Notes: generated from the letters alone by a model not told the origin. 64,000 nt of DNA from Nemophila menziesii (GCA_029959085.1 JARWIR010000015.1:6695017-6759016), one strand, 5' to 3'. Positions 11,720 through 24,346 are shown, counted from the first letter of the stretch. Program-made: numbers and translations.

Positions 11720-11725
11720 AGTTTT

Positions 11726-11743
11726 CGGCGCCGCTGCCGGGGA
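11726..11743 (+). promoter_or_regulatory. tRNA-Asp primer-binding site of element X
   Basis: cGGCGCCGCTGCCGGGGA. This complements the 3' end of plant tRNA-Asp except for the first base and one internal base, and is the usual primer of Athila/Tat elements. It supports the LTR end at 11719. Confidence 0.85.
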
Positions 11744-11928
11744 TTGCAGCGTGTGATTTTGTGTTTATTTTTTTAAGTAAAGTTAATTGTTATTTTCTAT
11801 TTTACTCTTGCCTTGTGTTTTTGTCCTTTTAAGGTCTTTTAGGTTTGGTGTATGTTCTCAGATCATAAGGCGATACTAAGAGCTTATTATAAAAGAGAAA
11901 GAGAATGATGTAAGTTAGAGTAAGAGAT

Positions 11929-12800
11929 GGCAGATAGCCCAGCAAATCCAGTTACTCAAAACCTCAGCAAGTAAAAAATGCCCCAAGTCCAACATGGATA
12001 CGATCCATGGTTCGTGCAGGCTCCTGAACAAAAGCCTTCTGATTACCGGAATTAGGTGTTGGCCTTCCAGATATATAGGTTTCTAGATTCAAACCCGATC
12101 CAGGTATGTTAAATCAATTCCGAGACTCCAAAATTTTCAAGGAGTGGCTGGTGAAGATGCAGTTAGAGCCGTGCATAAGTTCGCATAGGTATGTGACGCG
12201 TACATCACACAAGGTGTGACACGAGAAGAGACGTATCTCGCGAATTTTCCATTCTTTTTAAAATGTGCAGCAAGTGACTGGTTTAATCAACATCTGCGAG
12301 ATCGAATCACCACTTGGCATGAATTAGAAGCCGCTTTCTTTGACTATCATCATCCAAGAAACATGAGGTTGGACGCGTAGGTAGAGCTGACTTTGTTCCG
12401 CCAAGAGCATGAGGAATTAGTGGGAACGTGTTGGACAAGATTTCAGATATGTATAAGGTGAGTTCCAGATCATGGTTATTCAGAAGATCAACAACCGTCA
12501 ATGTTCTATAAAGGTTTGGATGGAAAGTCAATAAAGGATTTAGATTAAAGGTGGATTCTTGATGGTTATGCCAGCCTACGCAAAATTGATTTTAGACAAA
12601 ATCGTGAAGAATGAGATGGGGTAGAAAAATATGAGAACACCAGATCGAGGTACAGTGCACCGAGATAGTGGAAGCGCAATCGATGAAAGTTGTCAGTGAT
12701 GAAAGCAAAATTAACAACAACATTTGAGAAACAAATGAGACAGCTTACATTAGCTATCAAGGAAAGTTTTACAGGTAGAAGAGATAATGTGAATGTTATA
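11929..12800 (+). pseudogene. Gag remnant of element X
   Basis: Starts ATGGCAGAT (MAD...), the same start as the intact gag at 47482 on the minus strand. The translation in changing frames gives CDAYITQGVTREETY, FFLKCAASDWFNQ and TTWHELEAAFFD. These are direct counterparts of CDAYITPGITREQLY, FFLTGRASDWLER and HSWRELQAAFFN in the intact element, the core of the retrotransposon gag domain. Many stops and frameshifts occur. No zinc knuckle is clearly preserved. It is non-functional. Confidence 0.8.
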
Positions 12801-13105
12801 CAATAATTTTATGGGTCTTCGAACGGTGGAGTACAAGATCATTTTTGGGAGAGTTGTCAAAGCAATCTGCTACGTTCAAAATACTAGAGAATCAAGTATC
12901 ACAAATGAAAAAGCAGCTAGATCAGCGTCCACAATGAAATTCTCAAGTGATACTGATGTTCCAAGATAGAGAGAAGATTGTAATGATATTGCTCTAAGGA
13001 GTAGGAAGCAATTACCACCACCACCTTTTCCCGTTATGAAAAAGAAACAACTGTCAAATCCAAACGGTAAAGGTGTGGGGAAGAAAGAAGGAGAACTAGT
13101 TGTAG

Positions 13106-13887
13106 TTGAAGAAGAGTTCGAGAAAATTCTGGAGAAAAAGAAGAAGAAAGATATTGGAGTGGAAGAGAATAGTCCTTCTCCGCCATTTCCATCAAGGGTC
13201 TAGAACAAAGGCGATCAGAAAGAGTTTCGGAAAATTTATGAATACAGTTAGTAAGATTAGTATTAATTTTTCGTTTCTAGATGGCATCCGTGGAATGCCA
13301 AAGTACGTGAAATTTTTGAAGGATGCGCTATCCAACGAACGGAGATACCTTGAGGGAGAAATGGTAGGTTTGTCAAAGGAGTGTAGTTTTATTTGCAGAG
13401 TAAGTTGCCACCAAAATTTATTAATTATGGGAGATTTAATATTCACATTTCCATTGGTGGGGAGTGGCATGGAAGAGCTTTGTGTGATTTGGCTTTGAGT
13501 ATTTATCTCATGCTAAGATTAGTTTTTGAGAAATTGAAGATTAGGAATGCAAGTCCAACAACTGTGACCTTTCAAATGGTTGATAGATCCCTCGCTCATC
13601 CTGAGGGAAATGTGGAAGATGTCCTCGTTAAGGCAGGTTATTTTATTTTTCCATATGATTTTATTATACTTGACTACGATGCGGATATGAATGTCCCCAT
13701 CATTTTGGAAAGAGCATTCCTAGCCACGGGGCGTACTCTTATTGTTGTAGAAAAAGGAGAATTAATCATGTGTGTTCAAGACGAGGAGGTAAAGTTCAAC
13801 GTGTTTAGGGCAATGAAGTTTCCTAATTCTAAGGACGATTGTTTTCATATGGACTCCATTGATTATGTGGTGGGTGTTGGGGTGTGA
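13106..13887 (+). pseudogene. Gag tail and aspartic protease remnant of element X
   Basis: Two overlapping frames. 13106-13330 holds a basic linker and a ...PFPSR word followed by FLDGIRGMPKYVKFLKDAL, the usual run-up to the protease. 13420-13887 holds the retropepsin-like domain GRALCDLALSIYLM, VEDVLVKAGYF, FIILDYDADMNVPIILERAF. Athila-type proteases carry DLGAS at the active site. Here it reads DLALS, so the Gly is lost, and ILGRPF has become ILERAF. The frame ends within the left edge of LTR Y. No reverse transcriptase or integrase follows, so X is cut off at or near this point. Confidence 0.75.
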
Positions 13888-15413
13888 TAAATTAAAGAAT
13901 AAATAAAAGGACCTACTAATCGCAAGTGCACGGGTCGTTCCAAGTAATAAAGTAAGTAAACAGGGATATTCGTCTCCACAGGGCTTGCGAGGTTTGACAA
14001 TAGTGTTTAAGGGTAGGTATAATTGATTTCAAAAAGAAATAAATAAAATATTTGTTTTGGTTTTGTCTATGAAAAGACTAGACGCAACAAACTAATTTAA
14101 AGACGAAAATGATTAAGACGCGTATACGAGTTATACTTGAGTGTCGCTAGGGAATCACATAAACTTACGTAATTAATTCTTTCGTTAAGGGCAGAACTGA
14201 TATTTCTATATTAGTCGGGACTCTACTGTCTCCTAACCCCCTTCCGGATGGACTTATGAGCGATCTCTCGGTACTACAAACCCCTCCCGGTTGATTATAC
14301 CTACTTTCGGATGTTGAAGTCTTTTACCCAATTGGCTACGTGGTTAGTCAAGCTTGTCAGTCATTTACGAACACCACACGTCTATTACCTAGGATCGTAA
14401 TTAAACCCCCCCTCTTGGATGATCACTCACCACTTAATGAATAGCTTAATTACTCAATCATATTTCGGATTAGCTAATTTATTGATAGTGAAATTAATAC
14501 AAAATAATAAGCAATATAAAATACCCAGTTCAAATTAAACTAGAAACTAATCCCCAATTGAAATAAATTAATTAAATAAATTAGGGTTCATCCCATTACG
14601 AGATTCTCAAGTATGTTTAAGTTTAGCTCATATTAAAAGTAAAAACAAAAAGGAAATTAGAATTATACATTTTCCTAATAACATAAATAAAATAAAGAAG
14701 ACCCTAATTACAGGAGTGAAAAGAACTGTTGTTGGAGTAAGAAAGACTTCTCCAGCTTCTACTCTTGCCTCTTCCTTTTGACGCTCTCTATAAATATGTT
14801 TTAATTTGAAGATTAAATGAGAGGTGCTGAATAATGAGCTCTAAATGGACTTATATAGTTCTTAAAATCGGATTAGGTGTAATTATGAACTTGATTAAGT
14901 AATTAAGTCTCAAGTCCAATTAGTAAATCCCGTGACTACTGTACAGACTCCACTAAAATAGCCGTAACTTTTGCGTCTTAAGTCCAAACCACCTGATTCT
15001 AGTCCTCAATTCGAGCTAACTCAGAGACTCAACTTTCTCCTTTGAATCACCAGACTTGAATCAGTATCGCTTTGGCTTGAAATAAGCAAGAATTAACAGC
15101 TACCAAAATTTTTATGCTTTTCTTTAACTCTTTGAGTGGTACTTTCTCTCTTTTGTAATGTCTTCTTGATCTAAGACTTTAAACTTCACTTTTCTTCCTA
15201 AACATGGTGCTCCATAGCATCCATGTACCTAAGAACTTCGTACTAAAACAAACGAATTAACGCACAAAAACTCTAAAAACGCAAATAACCTAATTCTGAG
15301 GAAAGAAAGTGCAATATGACAAAATAAGCTCAAAATTTTATCTAATAAGTCAAATTTCTACCTAAAATGATGTCTCCTAAGGGTATATATTTATCACAAA
15401 CAGGGAGAAATCA
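13868..15413 (-). mobile_element. LTR of decayed Athila-type element Y (3' LTR side)
   Basis: An inverted counterpart of LTR X. On the plus strand it runs from tggtggg...ggggtgtgataaa, comparable to TGGTGTCGCCTAGGGTGTGATAAA of the young LTR, to ...cagggagaaatca. The next plus-strand bases (aaaattcccacctcaaacc) are purine-rich when read on the minus strand, as expected for a polypurine tract. This makes it the 3' LTR of a minus-strand element. The left boundary overlaps the end of the X protease frame by ~20 bases and is uncertain. No second copy of this LTR bounds Y on the right. Confidence 0.75.
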
Positions 15414-18110
15414 AAATTCCCACCTCAAACCTTTGTCGTCCCAACAAAGTAAAACAAAATAGAGGTCTCAGGTAAGAAGCAACATGCCGAATTTAAAGGA
15501 TAAACCCAAAGCAAAACTCAAAATAAATTTCATCTAGTATAACCTAAGAATTAATTAACACATACACCTATCATACAAAATCAAACACATAAATAATATC
15601 AATCCAAAATTAACTTCACAGTGCTAAAAGATTACACTTCATACTTAGCCCGAGATGGTGGCTATAAGGTGTTCATCAATCCTTACTTGATTTGAACGCT
15701 CCAATTAATTTAATCCCTATTAGAAAAAATATTATTCCACTATGTACCTATAAATCACAAGGTCTTTACGGTTTTAGCGTAGGCTTAGGGACGGTATGGT
15801 ACATTTGGATAATGAAAAATGAGCTTTTGGCTCTCTCCTCATAGCCTTCAACAAACTGAAACGAGCTTGAGTTTACACTCACATATGATCTAACTCACTT
15901 GAATCAAAACTTTAGCATCCCCACATAAATCCAATCCTATCAATTTTATTATAATAAAAGTATTCCTTTGCCATTCTTACATTTTTTTCATTTATTCAAT
16001 CTTTTTTGTAAGTTAAACATGACATTCTTTTTAATGTGAATTGTCATGCTAACTTATTTTCTCAATTTTTTTCCTTTCTTTCTTTTTCTTTTCTTTTTAG
16101 AAATTAGCAAAGGAAATACAATGCATAATAATTCAAGCACATCACAAATCTACCAAAAGAATTAATAACAAATTCCCTCTCCCCAAACTCAAGCTCAAGG
16201 ACACCTAGTCTTAAGCAATCGTGATTCAAATGCAGGTCATATGGTATAGTCCTAACATCTAAAGGATAAGCTTTTAATGTGGGTTCAAAAGAAGGCTTAA
16301 AGGCTAAAAAATGGGGCTAAGAAGGATATAATTAATCACGGGTTAGAAAGTTAAAGGTTTTAGGTGGCTATCAAAGAATTGCCTTTATCATTTTCCTAGT
16401 TACATAGTTTCACTCCATTTTCACCTCTAGTTCATAATTAAGTGGGTTATCTACTCATTTCGATTTCACGTTCTACATACCACTCATTCTCACTAATTAC
16501 GAGCTTACTTATTTTGCATTGTTCATTAATTTTTCCAATCAATCATCAAGTGTTTGCATGCAATCAAGGTTCATTTTACATTAAATCCTAAGATCTATTA
16601 TTTTCTATCATTAATTTACAAAAAGTATGCTTATGGGGACATTCAACAAACTCTACAGTCAAATCATTCCTTAAACTAATTTTTATTTGATTATTTTTTT
16701 GAAAAGCAGTAAAAACACATAACACATAAAATTGGGATGAGGCAACAAATTCCACCCAAACTCAAAAATGAGTCGTGTCCCCATGAGTCAGAAAGACTCC
16801 ATAAAGCAAATAAAAATAATATACACTAATAAATGAGAAAAAGGTTGAGGAAACGTATCTTAATGAACACTAGACCAATTTCTATTACCATCATATTGAG
16901 GCATCAATCTGTTAAAACTTTTTCTGGTTCTCCTTGCGCTTTGATCTTCCTCAACTACTCATGTCTTGTTCATTCAAATATTGGTGATATGAATCACCCC
17001 CAACTCAATTATCAATCACCTACTTAAAATTACTTGCACATACTCAAGCACGAGGATCATATACAATTCACAATTCCAAATAATATAACTAAAACTCTCA
17101 ATTCCCAAATTGGCCAGAAATAGAAAAAGAGGAGTATTAGCTATTTCTTACGATGTTAATTGCTTGAATTTGAATTGCTATGATGCTTCCGATAGTGGAT
17201 TTGCTAGCTCCAATATTCATGGTGATTAAGGAGTTGGGTGATTGATATCTTGTGGTGTTGTGGAAGATTTGATGGTGTTTTGATGTGTTGGTGGAGGTAC
17301 AATGGAGTTTGGGACTGATATATTCGGTTTGGTGAAGTTTGAGGAGGCTAGGATTAGGTCTTGTAAGGTTAAAATAAAAAAGGAAACGGTTTTTAGCTCT
17401 TGAACCGACCTAGTACGGTGCACCGCATGGATGGCGCGGTGTACCGCAGATGACACATGCCTTCTTCAACCTGTGTCACGTTCTTGCGCGAACGACGAAA
17501 CGGTCCTAGGTGTGGTGTACCGCGTGAAGTGTGTGGTGCACCGCATGAAGCATCTTGCTCGTGGCTTTGTACCTGATTTCCCATACCATGCTGGCAGTTT
17601 TTGTGATGCGGTGTACCTCGCATATTCTCAGTTCCATACCGTGGCATGGTACGTGCGCCTGTGACGACACGGTTTCCCTATTTTATCTCAAACCCTAGTT
17701 TTATTTACTCTATTGGATAGATCTTGAAAAATACTGGTTTAAGCTCGAGAAAAAGTCATTCCGAAATCTGAGTGCAAAGTTATGACTTCTCGAAGTTTTC
17801 TAAAATCTGTCATTAGCAGAGACCTGCGGTATACCACGGATACCTGTGGTGCACCGCACCAGTTTTCTGTTTTTTCAACCTGTGAGCACGAATCTTTGTA
17901 CTTCTTTCACCCCAAACTCAATCCTTGACTTACCTGCATATCAAAAACACTCTATACCTTTCTCATTAACTATAATACACACTAAAACATGATTTAAACT
18001 TACGAAATTACACTAAGTACATAAAATTAAACTAAGAAAGCATTTTTAAAAGCATGGGTTTTCTTCTAGGAAGCACTTTTGTTTATTACGTCTTTAAGTT
18101 CAATATGTTA
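15414..18110 (-). mobile_element. Interior of element Y, mostly non-coding
   Basis: Homologous in order to 40945-44730 of the young element. Shared landmarks are the 'cacaaggtctttacgg' and 'gcttagggacggtatgg' blocks (15750-15810), 'gagcttttggctctctcctca' and an Asn/Gln-rich low-complexity interval. A block of C-rich 'ccccatgagtcagaaagactcc' (~16780) and a GC-rich palindromic section at 17400-17870 follow. The end at ~18050-18110 reads on the minus strand as LKDVINK, the counterpart of the LKDVKQK word just outside the integrase remnant of the young element. The second ORF found in the young element at this position is missing here. Confidence 0.65.
17400..17870. repeat. GC-rich palindromic word cluster in element Y
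   Basis: A GC-rich island in AT-rich sequence with repeated words of the type GGTGCACCGC, GCGGTGTACCGC and their complements (17415, 17437, 17513, 17537, 17607, 17826, 17851). The young element has a similar cluster at 44140-44530. Open frames here on both strands come from base composition. Confidence 0.7.
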
Positions 18111-18248
18111 CCTTCCATGAAGATGGTATTAAGGCCCTCGTGGTTCTCCTTTGCGTAAATTCGCCTCGTCCTTGATATGTAAGCCTTGGACCTTTCCCAC
18201 CTAAGCTTTGATTTATTCGATCTTTAAAAGGGGTGGGTAAGCTCCTTG

Positions 18249-18962
18249 TTACGCCTTCTTACTTTCAGGACAAATCTCATTCTCCACCGCATGATAATAG
18301 ATGATCGTTCTAAACGGTATAAACTCGGTTAAATTCTTCTCAATCTCACATTCATCTTTAAAATATGGTGGGTAGGTGCTCCTCCTTGCTGCTTTACTCT
18401 CACGGTGTGGCACCTTGCTTGCATAGCACATGTTGATCATTGGTGGTAATGGAGGTGATTCTTTAGCTCTATTTTCATTCAAAATTTGTGATGTAGATGG
18501 TGATTGGTGAAATTTTTGTGGCGGAGATTCAACTTCTATTTTGTTGTGAACCTTGAATTCCTCACTTGACTCCTTAACCACTTCATATTCGTCTTTGTTT
18601 TGAACCCATTCTTCCACTATTACCACATCATATTATTGCTGTGGAATCTCTCTAACCTTGCAAAAATATGTTTTTTCAGGGCCTTTTCTGAGTCATTATA
18701 TAGATAGTTAGCTAGTGGGTGCAAGAGCTGCTGGTATATCCTGAGAACAATGCTCAACTTGAATTAATACAAGGTTCTTTTATAAAATCTGGATTTGTTG
18801 GTAGTATAGTTGTTGTTCTTGGGTATTGCAGGAGGATGGATCTGACCCAGATTTAATCATTACTATTTTTACAGTATTAATTAGATAGTCGTTAACTATT
18901 GTTGTTCCTCGCTTGCTTGACATTCTTCTTTGCCCTGACACTTGAGATTCTGCTTTGCCCAT
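18249..18962 (-). pseudogene. Unrecognised coding remains beside element Y
   Basis: Two minus-strand frames separated by stops. 18962-18780 begins with a true ATG (MGKAESQVSGQRRMSSK). 18626-18249 has an acidic, Pro-containing stretch with KESSEEFKVHNKIEVESPPQ and ends ICPESKKA. No domain recognised. The position corresponds to where gag-pol should lie in a minus-strand element, so it may be a highly diverged gag tail or a gene piece carried by Y. No 5' LTR for Y is seen beyond it. Confidence 0.35.
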
Positions 18963-20594
18963 TGTTACCTTAAAAGAAAAATGTTAAGTGCTAGGTCTCA
19001 TTCAATATGAAAGTACTATGTTGTTCAACATCAATTTAGTTGAGATTATTGATAAAAAATAGGGTGATTTGTGATCTTTCGTGGCCTGTTCTTGATGATT
19101 GTTGGTGAAAGGGGTATCAATCTGTTGTGCTGAAAACACTTTAGTTCAGGTAAAACCCTTTCCTCTAACATTCTGACAAGAGCACTTACATGTTTTCACT
19201 TACATACAATCACGTGAATTTTCAGGTTCAAGATAACGTGGGCAAAGCCTCTTCATTGGACTTCATGTTTAAAATAGGAAAGAGAAAATGTTGAGAGAAG
19301 AGGATAGGAAAGACATCTCACAGTTTTAAATAGTTTGAAATGGTTTTCTGATTTTTATTCTATTAATTTGTATTATTTTCTACGTACCGAGAGAAATCTG
19401 TATTTCAAGATTCAATCCGTTAGCACTGTATCATTAGTGAACTGAATTATAAATCTATGTTTTGTATACTTATTTAGGTGTTTATGAAATCTGGCAATTG
19501 AAGATGCTATAAGAGTCTCCATGAGAATATGAATAATGCTCAAGAAAGTGTTGTTGTACACTGATCTACTAATCTCTAGCCTAGGTTAGTGGAAGCAACA
19601 ATAGCTGCTTGATGTAATTTAAAGAGTAAGAAGCTAGACTGTGTGCAAATTTCAAAATCCCAACAAACAATGAAATTTTTTAAATGAACCAAAATTCCAA
19701 TTTGAAGCCAAAATGCTTGATCTTCTCTGGGTGGACTTGGAAACGAAACCTTTTTTCATCAAAATTTGGACATGGTTCCTTTTCATGAACTTTATGGTTT
19801 TATTCCTACGCTATATTATATCATTCTATCATTCGCTCAATTTCACCATTTTACACTAAAATTCTATCATATATTTGTTCCAATGAATCGGAGACAAGCA
19901 ATTATATTATAGTGGAAAGTAAGGGAGTGTTAGCTACTAAATTACAAAATAGCAAGTATTCTTTTTCTTGCGCCAACGAATTTTTAATATTTTTTGTTTT
20001 TCGCGCATTATTTTTTATTTAAGAGCCATCTTGGATTCACAATTATTGACTCTATTGTTTTATGCACCTAACGATCTTTTGTTTCTTTTTTCGGTGCCAC
20101 CAGTCATTTACTTTGCGATACTCAATTATCACTAATGCACAACGTGAGAAATTATCACTAAATCATATCTATTATTTAATATATTAATATCTATTATATT
20201 TTATATGTGTTTTGGATATATTTCACAATATATAGTTCAACTATGTATTTTGAAACAATAAAAATGTTTTTTCTTTAATTTATTTCAAATATGATTTATT
20301 TATGGTATAATATTGAATTTCTCTTTTAAATTTAGAGTGAACTATATATAGTGTAATTTTATATTTCATTAAACATGGTATGTCGTTTCAATTATTTGAG
20401 ATTTTTATTTTTTATTACATAAGAGTATATTTTGGTTGATTGATTTATAGTCTATGATATTTGTGCAAAATGCATCCAACTTTTTTGTGTTTGGTTGAAT
20501 ATTTTTATCTCTATAATTGTTTGATTATTTTGTGTTAAATTTATTTTTCTAAATTAATATTGTTAGAGTGCCTTCAGGCACGGGTTCATACCTA

Positions 20595-20595
<1 letters not shown>
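18963..20595 (+). mobile_element. Interval ending in a Helitron-type 3' terminus
   Basis: No gene is recognisable. The right end has a short perfect hairpin (gtgcc-ttca-ggcac, 20568-20581) followed by gggttcatacCTAG (20592-20595) and then T of a TA tract. Hairpin, CTRR end and AT target are the Helitron 3' hallmarks. The end closely resembles that at 32467-32492. The 5' TC end could not be located, so the start given is only the limit of element Y. Confidence 0.5.

Positions 20596-20642
<47 letters not shown>
20596..20642. repeat. (TA)n microsatellite, Helitron target
   Basis: Pure TA run that adjoins the Helitron terminus. At the matching place copy C has a short TA run (61961-61969). Confidence 0.9.
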
Positions 20643-20646
<4 letters not shown>

Positions 20647-21689
20647 TCTATACTTCCATAAATTTTTCCTAGGGACTCAAAAATGTTAACAACGGAACCT
20701 AGAGGATAAGAAAGTATGTGGAAAAGGAAATCAACATAGTCTTTTTCAGCTTCAGCGAAAAGGACTCCTTGGTCTTTTTTTGTCTATAATAATTTCAAGC
20801 TTAGTTTGGTAGGTGAAGGAGCCATCACTGCACCAGCAGTTGCTAGTTCGTAATTCTTTGCATGCGAGGCAAAAGATATATGCAAGACTAGAAAAGCTTC
20901 AAGCTTTAATAAGATGACTCAATATTAACTTATAATAATGAGAATTTAGAGGGTCAAATACTAATTTTTAAAATAAACATTCCCTTCTAAATTCTCTTTT
21001 GTACACAGAATATGGACTATCTCCAAAAACGTCTAAGATGGCTTTCGGAAAACTTGGAGGCCACAGATTAATTTGGAATCTTATACCATGCGAAAGTTGT
21101 AAATATACTCGTGTTTCTTCAAAGAGTCCAAATTGTCTCGTGTGTTTTGCATAATAATCTATCATTTTAACCAGAATGATTTTAAGTTAATATTTTCATA
21201 TTTCTTCTTCTAGAACTGATATTTTTTTTTGTCGTGGAATTTTATTATTATTATTTTTGCTTGGCAAGTAACAATATTTATATCATTATACCAAAACAAG
21301 GGTCCAATTTAAGTTTTGTTCAAAGTCTTTAAATACACACTCTGCCAAAATATTTCACCTTGGATACAATTTATACAATCAGATCAAGAGATATAGATCA
21401 TCATCTTTCTCACGAATTCTTCCAAGAGAGACTATGACAAATCGTCCCTAAGACTCCCACGTTTTAGTCTAAAACACCACCATACTAGTTTAAAAAACAA
21501 CCGTCCCACGACAACACCCACCTATATCATCATAACACCTTTGATATGTTTGATATTGGCCTTGTTTCCCAACCTCTTACGGAGAACTATAATTGATGGA
21601 GTCGTACCACATATATCACTCTTTCTGAAAAAACCAGTTTGGATTCGTTGACGAGTCCCTTTCTTATCCTTATAACACCAAGGATGCTT

Positions 21690-21985
21690 ATGGATATTAG
21701 GTGATTTCCTAGTGAGACTCAAGTGTATCTTTTATCTGCATCTAATCTTTTAGTCTTTACTTTAGAATTTTCTTTATTTTCTTGTGTTTAGTAGCTTATA
21801 AACAAAACCAAACAAATATTTTTAATATTTTATTTTTCTGTATTAGCAATTACTACTACTTATTCATTGAACACTTGAGTTATACCAGTTCAATCTTTGA
21901 GAACGAAATTCCATTTATCAAAATATTACTTGAACGACCTGTACACTTGCGATTTGATGAGTACTCAATGAATCCGTTAGTATAG
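21690..21985 (+). repeat. Relic of an Athila-type LTR (copy B)
   Basis: Same fragment as at 395-700, with the 'gaacgacctgtacacttgcg' word at 21943. It is fixed in both duplicates. Confidence 0.5.
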
Positions 21986-23296
21986 TCAGCTAATTAATAA
22001 GTAAACTAAGAGTTATTTACATAGTATTCAATTTTCCTGAGAATACTCAGTGGTTTAACTAATACTAAGTGGAATAATTGGTACACTCAATTATTTTGCC
22101 GATTAACTACCTAAAAAACCTTCATTTTAGACAATATATAATAATCCATCATAACAACTTACCATTCACATCACATGAAATTATCAAAATTACGTTTAAT
22201 ATTAACATCCAATTACATAACCATTAAACCATTAATAATTAAATATTATTTACTAGTTCAATACTCTACAAATATTTCACATAACGCAACAACTTTCTCA
22301 CTATCATTGCTCTTATCTCATTGATTACTTTTGCATTGTATGAGTAGTTCCCCAAGGAACCGACAATGGAGTAGGATTTTTCCCACAATAGCAAAAAAAC
22401 TCCACAAGCACTGTACTTGTTGAGGTGTTTTCTTGTGTGTTAATATATACAAGGTTGTGGAAGCCGGATCCTCAACCTTCCATACATGTTTTACTAAATA
22501 ATATCTATATGCAGTTGCAAAGATATATGTTTTTATCCTATATTGTTCTCATGTTTTGGGGCGATCGAGTTGCAACGGACAATAAACAATTTTACCTTTC
22601 ATACACCATTAGGCATCAACGACCGGCACAAATGTGTAATCTTAATCTTTGTTGTTATGCTTGAAGTGTTATTACAAATACTTTTATTTCATCTAACTCT
22701 GTTATTAACAATAAAGTTTTGTACATAAGACAATAAATGTTATTACTTATTTACTATGTTTAATCGTCTCATTTAAATCTCAATAAAACATTTAAAGTAT
22801 ATAATATTACCAGGCAAATGCCCGTTTGATAAATTACAGTGTCTCAATCGTCTCATTCCTTTTCCGTGTTCTTTTTCTACCATGAAAAGCATAACATCGA
22901 TAACATGAAATTACAGAATGCTCAATAGTTATAGAATATTTATCTGTTTCAACCTTTGTTTACCATGTGTATGAAGTCATTTACCTCCATGTCTTGTTCT
23001 CCTTTGTGGGTAATCTGTAGGTGTTAGATTCATTTAAACGGTCATAAGACCTCAGTTGTAATAATAAAAAAATTGTTTGATCCTTGATTTCTTTTTCACC
23101 CGACCAACGTATTTCATTTAATTAGTAATCTATTTGGGAAATAAATATGCATGCAGTCAAAATTTATTTATCCTAGACATATTAATTATAAAATCCAAAG
23201 CATCACAGCCTAACTATTTTCCAATTAAATTTCAAGAACCTGCTTAATCTTTTATAAACAAGAAAAAATCAACAAGTTATGCTAATCTATGGTAAG

Positions 23297-23814
23297 ATGG
23301 CATCAACAAACAAAGTGAGTTTACACTTCTCATTGACAGGAAAGGAAAACGAATCATTTATGCGGAAGCAGGGAAAGACGTCGTTGATTTCTTATTTCAT
23401 CTCTTTTCACTGCCTCTAGGCGTAGTTGCGAGTCTTCTAACCAAGGAAAAAATGGTGAGTTGCTTGGGGAAAATATATGGAAGTATTGGAGATCTGAACA
23501 ATACTAACTCACAACTTTCTGCCAAGAAATATAATTTGTTGAACTTGAAAACACCTACCTATTCTTCCAGTGTATCCCTCTCTCTAACCAACAAATCTGC
23601 ATCAGAAGCGCTGAAAAAGCTATATTGCTGTCCATATGTTTTTAGTTAAGTAAGTTACAATGTGACTGATGACCCCGAAATGGTTTGCCAAAATTGCCTT
23701 TCTTACCAAAAGTATGAATTGAAGTATGTGCCAAGTACAAAACTAACTGCAGTAGCTCCCACGGAGGAAGGTTGTGGGAAAGAGATGGTCGTATACATGA
23801 TATGTACGTTTTAG
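23297..23814 (+). pseudogene. DUF674 family protein, broken copy B
   Basis: ATG at 23297 gives MASTNKVSLH, then a frameshift before LLID. The conserved frame continues with KGKRIIYAEAGKDVVDF, LPLGVVASLL, CLGKIYGSIGDLNNTN and EALKKLYCCPYVF. A TAA at 23647 then interrupts. After it VSYNVTDDPEMVCQNC and QKYELKYVPS are still readable. The next stop is TAG at 23812. Copy A carries a different start-proximal indel and a different stop in the Cys block, so the two were inactivated separately. It has lost function but is slightly better preserved than copy A in the C-terminal half. Confidence 0.8.
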
Positions 23815-24346
23815 AGACAAAGGACTAACTTGTCAAAACATATGGGACAATCACATAGACAACCTTCTCCTCAACAGAAGCGAAATCCATGATGTTTAAA
23901 GAAGCTAGGAGAGTGATACTAAATATGGTAGACATAGTCATCCATTATTGTATATGTTCGCCCTTGTCCAACTCGGGCATAGATGACCCTGAAATAGTAT
24001 AAGTAGATGTTACTTAAGCATGGTCAATAAGAAAAACATATATATAAACAATCGCATAATACATAAGTTATAAATTTTAAATAGGAGAATATAAAATTAC
24101 TAACAAACCATTATAAAAGATAATCATAGGCTAAGATTCAACAAATCTTCAGAATGCATTCCTTTGAGGAATACTAAAGATGGAACTAGTTGGTACAAAA
24201 CCGTTTCCCCCGGAGGTGCCTCGGCTAAACATGTAGACTTTTTGGAGTGAATATCATATTGCAGAAGATGATTATTGATAGAAATATGCATTTGACTCTT
24301 TGATGGCCATTAATGAAGCACAGTAATAGAATCTTGATCTGAATAA

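Larger units (their letters stand above)
20643..24306. repeat. Segmental duplicate, copy B
   Basis: 20643-21287 aligns with 61970-62640 (copy C). 21288-24306 aligns with 1-2966 (copy A). Contents in order: unrecognised AT-rich sequence, the LTR relic at ~21690-21985, AT-rich spacer and the DUF674 pseudogene at 23297. Beyond DUF674 the block continues ~490 bases and then stops at the F-box region. No other gene is supported between 20643 and 23296. Confidence 0.85.

Noticed and set aside
17226..17664. Three overlapping frames in the Y island
   Set aside because: Same reason: composition-driven, overlapping, no family similarity.
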